Positions 54,801 through 64,000 are shown, counted from the stretch's first letter. The stretch: 64,000 nt of DNA from Hermetia illucens (GCF_905115235.1 NC_051851.1:158734692-158798691); one strand, 5' to 3'. Made by a program: numbers and translations. The notes: generated by a model not told the origin, from the letters alone.

Positions 54801-57800
54801 TATCGACGGAATTCTCGTTTAAGCGAGCATTCTAGTTGCTATCGATATCGCATTCCAGAAGTCATTCAAAGTCCTTCTTTAATAGTCAAAGGTCGAATTC
54901 GGTATTCCAACTACATAAATATGACTAACTACGCTGATCTTGAGCTTGTGGGGCCAGATAAAAACACCAGAATCACCCTCGGGACCATTCACCATCAGTC
55001 AGGGTCTAAAACAAGGGGATGCCCTATAATGCACCCATTTTAACCTGGACCTGAAAAAAGTGATATGTGGCTCTGAGATAAGCACCAACGAAAGTCAACC
55101 GAAAACGATAATGATAGGAAAATACCACATTGAAAGCATTGTACGGATATTGGACAGGAGCGCTGTGAAGGTGGTGGCGTATGTCGATGACCTGGTGATA
55201 GCAAACCACGACTTGGTAATACTGATGTCAGGAATGTTACCCTCCATTACAAATGACATCATGAAAGAAGCGTTGGAAAAGGTATGCCTGGGAACCGCAA
55301 GAGCCATAAATCTAACCAAATCGGAACTAATGCTATTTGAATTCCCAGTCATAAGAACATAGAAAGGAATAAGTGGGCTGATAGACTGTTCTTGGCAGTC
55401 CATCGGCGGACGACTTTCAATGGTGGAATCTACTCGCAATAGTTCAGATGGCGAAGGCTCACCTGTGCCAAATCAAGGAGGATTTGGCCCACTTTTCACA
55501 AAACCCGCTCGCGGGAGCTCTTGACGCATGAAAATGCATACAAAATCACGGCAGTATCTACGGGACACTAGCCTATAAGGGACCACGCAACCCGATTCTA
55601 AATACTCTACAATTTGCATTGTCGACGCTGCGGAGAAAAGGGGGAAACCCTCAGACAGTTTCTTTGCGATTGCCCAGCTCTAGCTAGAGCCAGGCTACAG
55701 ACACTAGATAAACCATTCTTTGAGGACCTCAGAGAGATCTCTAGCTGCAGAGTGGAAGAGTTGATTTCTTTCGTGAATGCTACGGACTAGCTCTGAAGAT
55801 TTAAGCTGGCTAGACTTTGTCTCCTTGCTCTCATAATAGCAATCATGGTCTTAGGAGTTTTGGCATTAAACGGCTGCTAATTGGCCTCCTCCGAGCGCCC
55901 ACAGATACTTACCTACCTACCTTGAAACCATTGGTAATTTCTCCTATCTAGGGTCGAAAATTACAATCGATAACAGGTGCGACTATGAAATCTGTGCACG
56001 GTTCCAACGGACCCTATTTCCGTTTACAGAATCTGTTCCCCTCGAAACGTCTCACCATATCGTCAAAGCTCTTACTGTACAAGACAATGATCTTGCTAGT
56101 TCTCATGTATTCCTCGGAAACTTGGGTTCTTAGCAAGAAAACTTGCGAACTTTTAGCCGCGTTCAAGAAGGGAATCCTCCGAAGAATTTTTGGCACCTAC
56201 AAGAGGATTCTATCCAATGTAATTTATTTTCGATACCACGACCGTTTAGTTGGGGATAAAATCTGAATGAGAAGGCTACGGTAGGGGGATTACCTAATCC
56301 GCATGCATAATAATAATTTACCCCTGAAATAGCTGAAAAAGAAGGCGTACGTCAGGACGTTAGACAGCTTTCAGGGATATCGAATTAGTGGAGCTCGACG
56401 CTAAACCGGAATATCTAGAATTCTTTGCTAAGGCGAGACGTGACTAGCCACCGGTAGTTCTTCCGCTGATGATAACGAAAAGCCGTAGCCGTTAAGTCGA
56501 TTCGTTTCCAAAGCGCCTTTGACATCTGGGTCACAGTTAGATACTAGGCAGCTACCTCACTCCCCCTTGCCCCTCAAGGGGGGAAATCAGTGCGAGTACA
56601 CACGATTTCAAATTGTTTTGCCCTTGAGCATGAGCGAGATGTACCGAAAACCCGATCAGCTGTGTTTGACATACCGCCCGGACTTGCCAATGTATTGGTG
56701 AGATTGGCAAGTTTTTGCTTATGTATAAGTGAATACGTGAAACAACTTTTTGCTATATGGGTGAGCACGCCGTAGTACCAGAATAGCAGAAGCTCACCGA
56801 TCTCTCTCTTACCAATACGATTTGACGAAGATTATGCCTTTTCCTTGTTTAGCGTCTCTGATGTGTACAGATAAGCTTCTGCAAGCACATTTGCAAGTGG
56901 GGTCATTTTTGTAAGGGTACTGCCTATAGTAGATCTACTGTGATCTGGGTAATAAAATTATTTTGAAAATTTACAAATTGCTACCTCACACATTTTTATC
57001 TTTTCTAGTCGTCCTTGACGGCAATTATGGAATATTTTGACTTTAGTGTTAAGCGTCACATCAGTTTCCATCCCCCCTCCTCCCCGAAAATGACATTTAT
57101 ATTGGAACAACCATTTTGATCACGCAGGGACTTTAACGAAAGTCGATGCTACTCGGGATTCCAGTCACAACATTTCAAATAAAACTTTTGGGACTTTCCA
57201 CAAATATGCAATATTCGCACTTGGTGTGCACGGAAACGCGAAATCAATCCTATTCGAGTAATTTGCATTAGATTTTCCAGTAAACGATTGTTACGATTAG
57301 AAACTAAATGCAGGCGAGTAAAATTGCTGAAGGACTTTGTATATTCCAGCTGCACACCGATTGTTGCGTGCGCCACTTCGTTTGTAAAACTGTCCGAGTT
57401 GTGAATCGTTGTTCCACCCAAAATCACATGATAGCCGAATACGTTCAACTGATGTAGGTTTTAGGATGGTAAACCAAAGAGCCGCTGAAGTTACAGATGA
57501 AAACTTAATTTTATTTTTCTAACTGTTTGTTTAAGTTACATAGAATAAAAAAAAACGTATTCCTTCTCCGGTGGTTGAAGCAGAAGAGACCGGTTGATTT
57601 TTTTTTTTTGGGTCCGTTTGTTCCCAACCAATGGAACCTACACTAAATAAATTTCGAATGTTGTTAACGCCCACGAATGGCGAATAGCGCCCCTGTGGGG
57701 ATTATAGAAGGCTAAATGCAGAGACTGTTCCAGACCGATATCCAATTCCGCTCATCCACAACTTTGCGCATCATCTCGCAAATTGCCGCATCTTTTTGCC

Positions 57801-59533
57801 CTTGGATTTAGCCAAGGCATATCACCAAATCCCTGTAGCTCCAGAAGACATGCCAAAGACGTTCATTCACTCGGCCCTGCGAAACCTCGACTTCTGTTTC
57901 GTATATTTGGATGATGTTTTGGTCACTTCTTACACTGAGTCTGAGCACCTACCCCTGATGGACTACAGCCCGACCCAGACAAGGTGCAAGCAATTACAAG
58001 CTTCCCGCGCCAGAAAACAGTGAAGGAGTTGAGGAGGTTCTATGCTAAACTTCTTTCATCTTTTCTTGCCCAACGCCCCGCCCCCCCCCCCCCCTAGCCG
58101 TTTTTGTTGATGCCTTTCGCAGTAGGTGCTGCTCTTCACCAAAAGGTGAATCAGGTCTGGCAGCCGTTGAGTTTCTTCTCTAAGCAGTTGAACCCCGCTC
58201 AACGGAACTACAGCACCTACGATCGAGAACTTCTCGCTGCGTACTTGAGCATTAAAGGCAGGCCGTTCACAGTGTTCACGGACCATAAGCCTCTCACGTA
58301 TGCTTTGAAACAAAATCCCGACAAAGCGTTCCCTCGTCAGCTTTATAAACCAGTTTACGTCCGACATACAGCACGTGTCCGGTAAGGACAACATACGCAT
58401 TGTCACGTGTCTCCGAGGTTCACATCCCCGCCGCGCTCGACTTCTCGGCTATCGCCAAAGCGCAGGAGGCTGAGGCAGTACTTCAGAGCCTCAAATCCAA
58501 CCCCAAATACAAATTTCGAGAGTTGTCCATCTTCGGCTCGAACCTTTCTCTCTACTGCGAAGACTCGGAAAACAGACCCCGGCCATACATTCGGGCCGGG
58601 AAGTGTTTCGGCTAGTCACCGAAAAATACTTCTGGCCCTCCATGAATAAGGACGTAAACTCCTAGGCCAGGGAGGCATGTAAGAAAAGATGTGGGATCAT
58701 TCCCCCGCACTACCAAGCGGTTCCACACCTCTTCCGAGTTAGGGAAAAATTGACGTCGCCGTGCTCAAACGCCTCAAAACCGATTTCCACTTGGTTTTGA
58801 ACTGGGCGTATTAGAGAGGCTTATCCCTACGCATTATAAGCTCTAAATATCTAGCAGTATCTACTTGTGGTTTAGCGCTTATGGTGTGTATGGATAAGCT
58901 TCCCCAGTACATTTGTAAGTTTCATACCATTTAGTGTGGCTACTGTTTATTAGATATACTGTAGTCTAGACACTTGATTTGCACCTCTTGTTGCCATACA
59001 GAGATATAACGCTTCATCGTCACAACCCCCAAAGTCAACCAAACAAGGGCTGAATTGAGTTAATATTAATGCCAGTTGAAGTTTTCAGGCACATATTGAG
59101 AAAAGCGCAGCTCCACCTTCTTTGTTGTATTCTAGGAAAATATGTGACCTACCAACTGTCAGTTCCGCCTCCCGAGCGCATCGCGCACGGGTGATAGGTC
59201 TGTGCGCCAACCAATTTCTTTACTTGAAATAGTATCAGGACAGCCTACTCCGACAATACGAAGCAGGCAGGTATTGACAAAGGCGTGGAGCTTCTAAGGA
59301 ACAGTGGGAGTAACTTTCCATATGCTACTCTCACATAGCAACACAAATACCTTTGAAATTAGTACACTCTATAGCCAAGTTCATCTTTCGTCTCGTAAAT
59401 TTATTAAATTCAAACAATTTTCATCAATCTTTCTCTCTTTTCAGGCTCTACATCAACACCACTATCGCAGTTTCTACTCCGACTTGACTACAATCACTGG
59501 TTCAGTACGCGAAAGGAAGAGAAGCAGACATGA
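42820..59533 (+). CDS. Grip75: gamma-tubulin complex component 4 (GCP4, Drosophila Grip75)
   Basis: Ten exons: 42820-42888, 42952-43099, 43165-43453, 48818-48989, 49073-49567, 49637-49997, 50063-50178, 50254-50417, 50479-50531 and 59445-59533. Phases agree at each junction and give 651 residues (human GCP4 has 667). The start [10 protein letters not shown] aligns with human MIHELLLALS. Marks include [92 protein letters not shown] and [16 protein letters not shown]4 is part of the gamma-tubulin ring complex, which nucleates microtubules at centrosomes and spindles; the N half (GRIP1) packs laterally and the C half (GRIP2) binds gamma-tubulin. A TAG before exon 2 is the acceptor of a 63-base intron with a weak GTTGGT donor. 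Introns 3 and 9 are swollen by transposons; the last 28 codons lie 8.9 kb from exon 9. Confidence 0.93.
43590..46205 (-). mobile_element. R1-clade LINE in GCP4 intron 3
   Basis: This is a broken R1-type element in antisense to GCP4. In element order: endonuclease (46205-45720: [48 protein letters not shown]), a segment like [11 protein letters not shown] (45697-45299), RT entry (45314-45111), RT end (45020-44754: [17 protein letters not shown] and [14 protein letters not shown], so a YADD box is kept), [20 protein letters not shown] (44743-44525), [16 protein letters not shown] (44524-44204) and the 3' part to about 43590. The frame shifts repeatedly and some RT blocks are missing. It is the same family as the remnant at 0.7-2.9 kb and better preserved. 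Confidence 0.82.
46206..47700 (-). mobile_element. second RTE-type LINE family, fragment in GCP4 intron 3
   Basis: The minus strand from 47674 to 46785 carries an endonuclease of the RTE/BovB kind: NGYKLLYFG, an AGDLKGHV-like box near 47340, [27 protein letters not shown] and [20 protein letters not shown] short RT piece ([18 protein letters not shown], in a separate frame) sits at about 46265-46206, directly against the 5' end of the R1 element. The rest of the RT is missing. The protein is clearly different from the abundant RTE family in this window, so it is a distinct lineage. Dead copy. Confidence 0.68.
48460..48790 (-). mobile_element. old degenerate RTE-type 3' fragment in GCP4 intron 3
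   Basis: The left side has AACATCATCATCAGCGATGC followed by CACAACCGG, a decayed form of the common RTE 3' end. Further right lies CTTCGGAGGATTCTCCCCTC, matching the ILRRIF region. Divergence is much higher than in the other copies of the family, so this insertion is probably the oldest. It ends about 30-50 bases before the exon 4 acceptor at 48817. Confidence 0.65.
51001..54143 (+). mobile_element. RTE-type LINE, copy F (near full length) in GCP4 intron 9
   Basis: This 3.1 kb copy has both ends: the 5' CACCTCCACGTGGTGACC shared with copy E, and a GATGATGATGATG tail at 54131-54143. The single protein is readable in order: endonuclease (51098-52255: [69 protein letters not shown]), linker, RT (52262-53995: [67 protein letters not shown]) and C-terminal part ([20 protein letters not shown]). 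Stops at 51818, 52253 and 53030 and a deletion of about 46 bases near 53912 break it. There is no ORF1 and no RNase H, as expected for RTE elements. It lies in sense orientation in the intron. Confidence 0.9.
54144..54884. other. intron 9 sequence, unassigned
   Basis: Intronic sequence of GCP4 between two RTE copies. No coding or repeat family is recognised. Short ORFs here have no support. Confidence 0.4.
54885..56482 (+). mobile_element. RTE-type LINE, copy G, split by a LOA insertion
   Basis: The left part 54885-55085 matches copy F around 53105-53295 (GREFGIP, then the [11 protein letters not shown] and RQGDALSC region). The right part 55925-56482 matches F from about 53556 ([13 protein letters not shown]) through [10 protein letters not shown] to the 3' end with a short GATGATA tail. 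Between them lies a LOA family 1 fragment. About 260 bases of RTE that should lie at the junction are missing, so either the insertion came with a deletion or these are two RTE pieces. All frames are broken. Confidence 0.75.
55125..55918 (+). mobile_element. LOA-like LINE, family 1, internally deleted fragment
   Basis: The start encodes [12 protein letters not shown] and [17 protein letters not shown], matching the YADD region of the intact element (V replaces A). After [14 protein letters not shown] near 55358 it jumps to the last RNase H part ([12 protein letters not shown]-like) and then the Cys/His tail (about 55610-55790), losing about 950 bases. The 3' UTR ends in CTTACCTACCTACC at 55905-55918. 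It retains the C-terminal 21 codons that the intact element has lost. Confidence 0.78.
56483..57689. other. intron 9 sequence, unassigned
   Basis: About 1.2 kb of GCP4 intron 9. An ORF of 99 codons on the minus strand (57448-57149) has no recognisable domain. T-runs occur near 57600. Confidence 0.4.
57690..58760 (+). mobile_element. Gypsy-type LTR retrotransposon fossil in GCP4 intron 9
   Basis: Pol pieces of a Gypsy/Ty3 element in order: reverse transcriptase part with [18 protein letters not shown] and YLDDVLV boxes (about 57795-57930), RNase H part (58104-58385, [13 protein letters not shown]), then the start of integrase (58600-58690). No LTRs or gag are seen. It is broken in several places and looks old. 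It belongs to the same family as the fossil at 4.9-5.7 kb, judged by the shared stretch around KYFWxSMNKDV. Confidence 0.8.
58761..59444. other. end of GCP4 intron 9, unassigned
   Basis: Intronic sequence leading to the last GCP4 exon. The polypyrimidine tract TTTCTCTCTTTTCAG at 59430-59444 is a strong acceptor. Nothing else is recognised. Confidence 0.5.
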
Positions 59534-59755
59534 ACGGGAATATCATGGAAGGGACCCTTGTTTCGCTAGTCTTAGTTTTGTTCGGAGTTTACAGTTCCCA
59601 CAACCAAGGCTTATGAAAAATTCCTCAAGCTACAAATGCATATAAACTGAACTTGATCCTTATATACCGTGGAATGTGATGTTGTAGAACTTCAGAAAAA
59701 ATTCAAATGAAAACAAATATAATCAAAAATTCGTTTCTATTTAAAAAATTTCGAC
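59534..59755. other. convergent 3' region of GCP4 and Art8
   Basis: The two stop codons are 230 bases apart and the genes face each other. No canonical AATAAA is found for GCP4 in this gap; the Art8 signal lies at its right edge. The two 3' UTRs must be short or overlap. Confidence 0.55.
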
Positions 59756-59761
59756 TTTATT
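59756..59761 (-). terminator. polyadenylation signal of Art8
   Basis: On the minus strand AATAAA starts one base after the TAA stop (59765-59763). Such a short distance implies a 3' UTR of perhaps 20-30 bases, unless another signal further on is used. Confidence 0.5.
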
Positions 59762-59762
59762 C

Positions 59763-60957
59763 TTAATTATCTACTTCCATGGTTGCTAAATGAGCTTTGG
59801 TTAGTATACATTTCGTCATTATGCAATCGCAGGGCAAAGGATGCTCCACCTCTGCTGAGTCGAGTAAACTCATTTCAATGTTGTACCTGGAATGAAAATG
59901 AAAATTTTGGTTGAAAGTGTTATCTTAATGGCTTCAAATGAAACCATGCGGGTAAAAGTAATTAAAATAAATAAACATACTTCCTTCTATCGTTTGGGTT
60001 CCTTTTCATCACAAGCCCAAAAGCGATAGGTTCCCCTTTCGTGACATCTTCACATGCATTGCTCGGCAACACCACTATGCACTGTTTCCAGTGAGTTTGC
60101 GGCGATTTAGGACTGGTTGAGAACACAATGCCCCCATCAGGATCATGCGTTGGAAACTGACAATCGAACCATATACAAAGTCCTTGATAGCTCCCATCCC
60201 GTCGGACAGGTACAACTTCTTTCAAGCTGATTTCATCCAAGTCTTCCGGGCTAACTTCGTGCAAATCAATCCACGACATCACAATACCTTCGTGTAGGAG
60301 ATCCTCTTTTCCAATGGTTAATATTTCCGGCTTACTGGACCGTTTCGCCCGCAGAAGTTGGGCGAAACTTTGCATTTTAACCCCATCCACGTTATCCCAG
60401 TAGTCAAAAAGGGCCGGCACCGAACAAGGAGCAACGTAGATTGCGGCTGTTTCGGGGAACATACGACCTCCCGGACGGAGGAACTTGTTTCGAGCGAATA
60501 TGACGGAATCGAGCATGCCTTCGTGTAGGAGATAGAAGCCCATCCATTCGGAAACTATGATATCAACCTTGTCGATAGTGGGAGGTAGTTCAAAGTCCTC
60601 GATACGTTGCTGGATGACTTTAATAATTGGGGTGAGACTGTTCTCTCGCACCACGTCCACCGCGATAGCAGCCAGGTTTGATGCCTCAACCGCATATACT
60701 GTCTTAGCGCCAGCTCGAGCACAGAATATGGACAGGATTCCAGTGCCAGCCCCAACATCTAGGACCACTTTGTCCTTAAACATTGCCGCATTGGACGTGA
60801 TTGCATTGCAGTAGGCTTCCTGGCGAGGTCTGTCGCGGAGCATTATTTCGTGGATCTAGAATTGAACACACATTTCTGACAAAATATCCTTTATTTAGAT
60901 GTCAAAGGGATTTACCTCAAGATCCTCGTACGCCTGGAAATACTGAGAGTCACCCAT
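59763..60957 (-). CDS. Art8: type I protein arginine methyltransferase (Art8 / PRMT6-like)
   Basis: Three exons on the minus strand: 60957-60916, 60855-59981 and 59886-59763, with introns of 60 and 94 bases (GTAAAT and GTATGT donors; acceptors TCTAG and TTCCAG). They encode 346 residues starting MGDSQYFQAYEDLEIHEIML. The SAM-binding motif I VLDVGAGTGILSIFCARAGA is at 45-64, post-I VYAVEAS at 67-73, the double-E loop SEWMGFYLLHEGMLDSV has catalytic E117 and E126, and the THW loop (SPQTHWKQC) is near 268-270. The enzyme transfers methyl groups from S-adenosylmethionine to arginine in proteins. Motifs such as FYLLHEGMLDSV, VDGVKM and SPQTHWKQC resemble Drosophila Art8; vertebrate relatives are PRMT6 and PRMT1, so substrate choice is open. 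All catalytic residues are present. Confidence 0.92.
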
Positions 60958-61075
60958 GTCCGCAGGATATTATTGCACTAGTTCAAAACCACCCCGCGTT
61001 TGTTTACGTTGAAAACGTGACAGTAGATTTGAGGTTATAATGCTGTGGTAGGTGATAGCGGACCGAGCAAACGCT

Positions 61076-61249
61076 ATGGCCATCAAAATATTGGGAATGG
61101 TTCAAGGTTTACTTGCGGCTCAAGTTTATGCTAAATGTGGCCCATTCCTCATAGCGCAATGGAACTTTACACGGAATTGTACAATCAAACGAGTCTGTTA
61201 CCCAAAGGTGAAATCAGGTGGGCTTCGCATCCACTGGTATGAATTCTGA
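61076..61249 (+). CDS. small ORF, divergent from Art8, unknown
   Basis: A 57-codon ORF begins 119 bases from the Art8 start codon and runs in the opposite direction. Its N terminus MAIKILGMVQGLLAAQVYAK is hydrophobic with a basic residue, like a signal or mitochondrial anchor, followed by CGPFLIAQWNFTRNCTIKRV, a basic stretch and IHWYEF at the end. I do not recognise it. An AAG-GTGAAATC after codon 44 could be a splice donor, so it might instead be a first exon. The position in a short divergent spacer next to a housekeeping gene makes it worth noting, but chance cannot be excluded. Confidence 0.25.
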   Translation: MAIKILGMVQGLLAAQVYAKCGPFLIAQWNFTRNCTIKRVCYPKVKSGGLRIHWYEF

Positions 61250-62005
61250 CCGTAACGGGTATTTCCATCTTGAGAGGGTCCTTAGTTACCTATTTTCAAC
61301 AAGATGATGAGCATTAGATTAGCCACATTGGTAAGAATTGAGCATAATTGTTTTCTCTCTTGCCTTTCTGGCATTGTTTAAAGTAATAATCGCGTCTATG
61401 AATTAAATTTGAATTATTTGTATTTTGTAAAACAAAACCTTATTAAAATTGATATACTATCTGTCACAGTGGCCTGTGTGGAGTTTAAAGGGAAGCTTCC
61501 AATGCATGCAAAAGATGGGTGTAAAATTGTTTTCCCGGTAAGGACCCTGTGAGGTGTCAAATGAAAACTCACTTATAGCTTTGGCCGCTCAAACCCGAAA
61601 AACAATTTGCAGGTCCGATATGATGCCAAATAACTAAGTTTAAACTAAGATTCGCTTCTTCTCGCATTTAAATCCTTGAGAAAGTTTTTTTTGAGGATGC
61701 TGGGAATCCTGAGTCCGCACCCACTTGATGAGGGACTGGAGCCAGCGTCTGATGAGTTGCCTCTGCTATGGACGAAAACGTCAGTAAACTTCCTTGACTA
61801 AGTTTTTTACACTACAAAGTGCAAGGTCAACAACAACTTCATCAATTATGGAAAGAACTATATGTGTTAGGTATCGGAGTAGAGCAAAAAGCCGTGGGAT
61901 ATTTGCTTAAGGCTTTTGGGCCACAACAAAGATTACTGATCTTTGGGACGGGCAATGAGCATAGTAAGAGCCCGTAATGGAAAACACCATGGATTGATTA
62001 TGATT
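61250..62005. other. unassigned, with a repeat related to 36.5 kb
   Basis: No gene is seen. From about 61700 to 61800 lies a copy of the repeat family of 36.36-36.67 kb: GAGTCCGCACCCACTT (complement of the 36643 motif) followed by AGCGTCTGATGAGTTGCC at 61744-61761 and GGACGAAAACGTCAGTAAAC. Here the motifs are in a different relative orientation from 36.5 kb. Confidence 0.5.
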
Positions 62006-62829
62006 CATCAGCATTATCATCATCAACGGCGCAACAACCGGTACCCAGTTTAGGCCTGCCTTAATAAAGAACTCCAGACATCCCGGTTTTGCGCCGAGGT
62101 CTACCAGTTCGATATCCCTAAAAGCTGTCTGGCGTCCTGGCCTACGCCATCGCTCCATCTTAGGCAGGTCTTCTTTTTCTACCATAGATATTGCCCTTAT
62201 AGACTTTCCGGGTCAGATCATGCTCATCCACACGGATTAAGTGACCCGCCCACCGTAACCTATTGAGCCGGATTTTATCCACAACCGGACGGTCATGGTA
62301 TCGCTCATAGATTTCGTCATTGTGTAGGCTACGGAATCGTTCATCCTCATGTAGGGGGGGCAAAAATTCTTCAGAGGATTCTTCTCTCGAACGCGGCCAA
62401 GAGTTCGCAATGGTTCTTGCTAAAAACCCAAGTTTCCGAGGAATACATGAGGACTGGCAATATCATAGTCTTGTACAGTAAGAGCTTTGACCCTACGGTG
62501 AGACATTTCGAGCGGAACAGTCTTTGTAAGCTGAAATAGGCTCTGTTGGCTGTGAACAATCGTGCGCGGATTTCATCATCCTAGCTGTTATCGGTTGTGA
62601 TTTTCGACCCTAGATAGGAGAAATTGTCAACGGTCTCAAAGTTGTATTCTGCTATCCTTATTCTTCCCGTTTGAGCAGTGCGGGTTGATGTTGTTGGTTG
62701 GCTCGTCTTCGGTGCTGACGTTGCCACCATATATTTTGTCTTACTTTCATCGATGTGCAGCCCAAGATCTCGCGCCGCCTGCTCGATCTGGATAAAGGCA
62801 GTTTGTACATCTCGGGTGGTTCTTCCCAT
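62006..62829 (-). mobile_element. RTE-type LINE, copy H (3' fragment)
   Basis: This 0.8 kb copy has the family 3' end (ATCATCAACGGCGCAACAAC at left) and on the minus strand encodes [20 protein letters not shown] (62829-62581), [20 protein letters not shown] (62559-62371) and IRLNRLRWAGHLIRVDEHDL (62363-62160). The frame shifts between these. GATTATGATT occurs on both sides (61996-62005 and 62830-62839), a good 10-base target-site duplication, so this copy was 5'-truncated at insertion. Confidence 0.87.
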
Positions 62830-62839
62830 GATTATGATT

Positions 62840-63460
62840 AGCCTCTTTTATTCATTTTCGTCTTCATTTATATTCAAATTGTTGCTTACTTTAAATGCTA
62901 AGTCAACAAATTACAATTCTTTGCAAAAAGCTAAATCGGAGCTCTAAGAAAAAATTCTTATTTGTAATTCCATCCCCTCTTTACCGTGATGAACTTCCGT
63001 CAGCGTTTTGTTCCCTATATTATTTGCAAGCACAGTTGATATGGGTCGATTACCTGTTCGCACCTGGTTAGCACGATTCGTGGCGCAAGGTGAAGATTGC
63101 TATTTGAGTATGATGCATTGTGCCAGTGTCGCATGACCATAATGATGATTTTGTTGTTAAGCGAAAATGTTTGATGATTTGTTTCTCGAACATACCGCCC
63201 ACTAAGAACCTCTGGATTCTTAGATACTTGTTTCATTATTGGCTGCTGGTGTTCGATCATACCAATTTCGTTCTTGGATTTAAGATAATTGCTGCGTCTT
63301 GCAGAAAACTCCGCCATGCTATTAACATAGTTGCTGGTCCCAAGCCTAGGTAAAGGAGGGAGGAGGCAACGTACTTTGTACTATCCTCAGTAAAAAAAAA
63401 TCAAATGCTGAGATCAGGGAAAGAGGTAAATAGAGTATAGTTGGAGTTATTCCACTAATT
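62840..63460. other. unassigned AT-rich sequence
   Basis: No gene or element is recognised. A 77-codon ORF at 63120-63353 has no known motif. Confidence 0.35.
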
Positions 63461-63462
63461 AG

Positions 63463-63919
63463 CAGCCACGTCAGGGAGAATTCGGTCCGCTTATAACATC
63501 ATCACGAGAGCTCCTGTGCCAGACCCGTGCAAATGCATTCAAGATTACGGCGGTCTGCACGGGGCACTGGCCCATAGGGGACCATGACGCTAGGCTCGGC
63601 ATACCCTACAATTCGCATTGCCGAAGCTGCGGAGAAGGAAGGGAAACCCTCATGCACTTTCTCTGCGATTGCCCAACTGTGGTTAGAGTCAGGCTACGGA
63701 CACTGGATAAGCCATTCTTTGGGGACCTCAGAGAGATTTCTAACTGCAGGGTGGGAGAGCTGCTTTCTTTCGTTATTACTACGGGCTGGCTCTGAAGATC
63801 CGAGCCGGCTGGACTCTGCCCCCTTGCTCTCATAACAACAATCACGATCTTAGGAGTTTGTGGCATCAAAACGGCGCACCAAACCACTAATTGGGCTCCT
63901 TGGAGCGATCACTGATACC
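63463..63919 (+). mobile_element. LOA-like LINE, family 1, 3' end fragment
   Basis: The fragment starts in the post-RNase H region and is highly similar to the intact element at 33140-33515. It encodes the TGHWPIGDHD region and CRSCGEGRETLMHFLCDC, then FFGDLREISNCRVGELLSFV and a stop. It keeps the C-terminal 21 codons absent from the element at 29.4 kb. The 3' UTR ends before the (TACC)n tail. The 5' border at about 63463 marks a severe truncation. Confidence 0.82.
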
Positions 63920-64000
63920 TTCCGCTATGCTAAATCTTACCTGATCTCTCTTGGTGACAGGACCCGCGTCAGGCCGACCGAGAAAATGCTTACAATGTCG

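Noticed and set aside
58081-58094. Run of 14 C, and a C-run near 24530, as functional motifs
   Set aside because: Both lie in dead transposon remains and could be replication slippage or sequencing and assembly noise.
59548-59620. Short ORF with a hydrophobic start just after the GCP4 stop
   Set aside because: About 23 codons in the 3' UTR with no support; probably chance.
1-64000. CRISPR arrays, bacterial operons, tRNA or rRNA genes
   Set aside because: No spaced direct repeats of the CRISPR kind, no prokaryotic gene layout, and no convincing tRNA A and B boxes or rRNA core sequences were seen by eye. A covariance-model scan would settle the RNA question.

Overview
This is a 64 kb piece of an insect nuclear genome, most likely from a fly (Diptera). 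The evidence is short spliced introns with GT..AG borders, three conserved animal genes (one closest to Drosophila Art8), and a load of non-LTR retrotransposons of LOA, R1 and RTE type plus a DD41D-type mariner relative. I see no bacterial, plasmid or phage features. The exact species cannot be named from the sequence.

Host genes sit in one cluster on the right. A CINP-like gene (41.5-42.3 kb, +, three exons) is followed 0.5 kb later by the gamma-tubulin ring complex gene GCP4/Grip75 (42.8-59.5 kb, +, ten exons, 651 codons), which I could reconstruct from start to stop. An Art8/PRMT6-type arginine methyltransferase (59.8-61.0 kb, -, three exons, 346 codons) faces GCP4 tail to tail. GCP4 is stretched by two large introns of 5.4 and 8.9 kb, filled with dead transposons; its other introns are small. 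CINP (checkpoint and replication) and GCP4 (microtubule nucleation) are both cell-cycle genes; nothing shows that they work as one unit.

The left 40 kb contains no host gene that I recognise. It is a graveyard of LINE copies, many truncated and nested. From left to right: R1-clade remnants (0.7-4.8 kb), a Gypsy fossil (4.9-5.7 kb), two degenerate tandem arrays (6.1-6.5 kb), another R1 remnant (8.2-8.9 kb), two LOA-like copies lying 5' to 5' (9.0-14.5 kb) with a mariner-type DNA transposon inserted at a TA in the second, a Penelope-like remnant (14.5-15.0 kb), a second LOA lineage split by an RTE (16.1-20.4 kb), RTE and LOA scraps (20.4-27.0 kb), an R1-like remnant with a poly(A) tail (27.1-28.2 kb), a 5'-truncated LOA element with an uninterrupted 1182-codon ORF2 (29.4-33.5 kb), RTE scraps (33.7-36.2 kb), an inverted repeat (36.4 kb), a further LOA-like element (37.0-39.4 kb) and an R4/Dong-like remnant (39.4-40.2 kb).

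One RTE family dominates, with at least nine copies that share the same 3' end and (ATC/GAT)n tail; some still show target-site duplications. I found no tRNA, rRNA or CRISPR array and no clearly new multi-gene system. The observations most worth following are the intact LOA ORF2, the DD41D insertion, the cluster of TTGCRCAA palindromes upstream of CINP, an inverted-repeat family found at three places, and a small ORF divergent from Art8.
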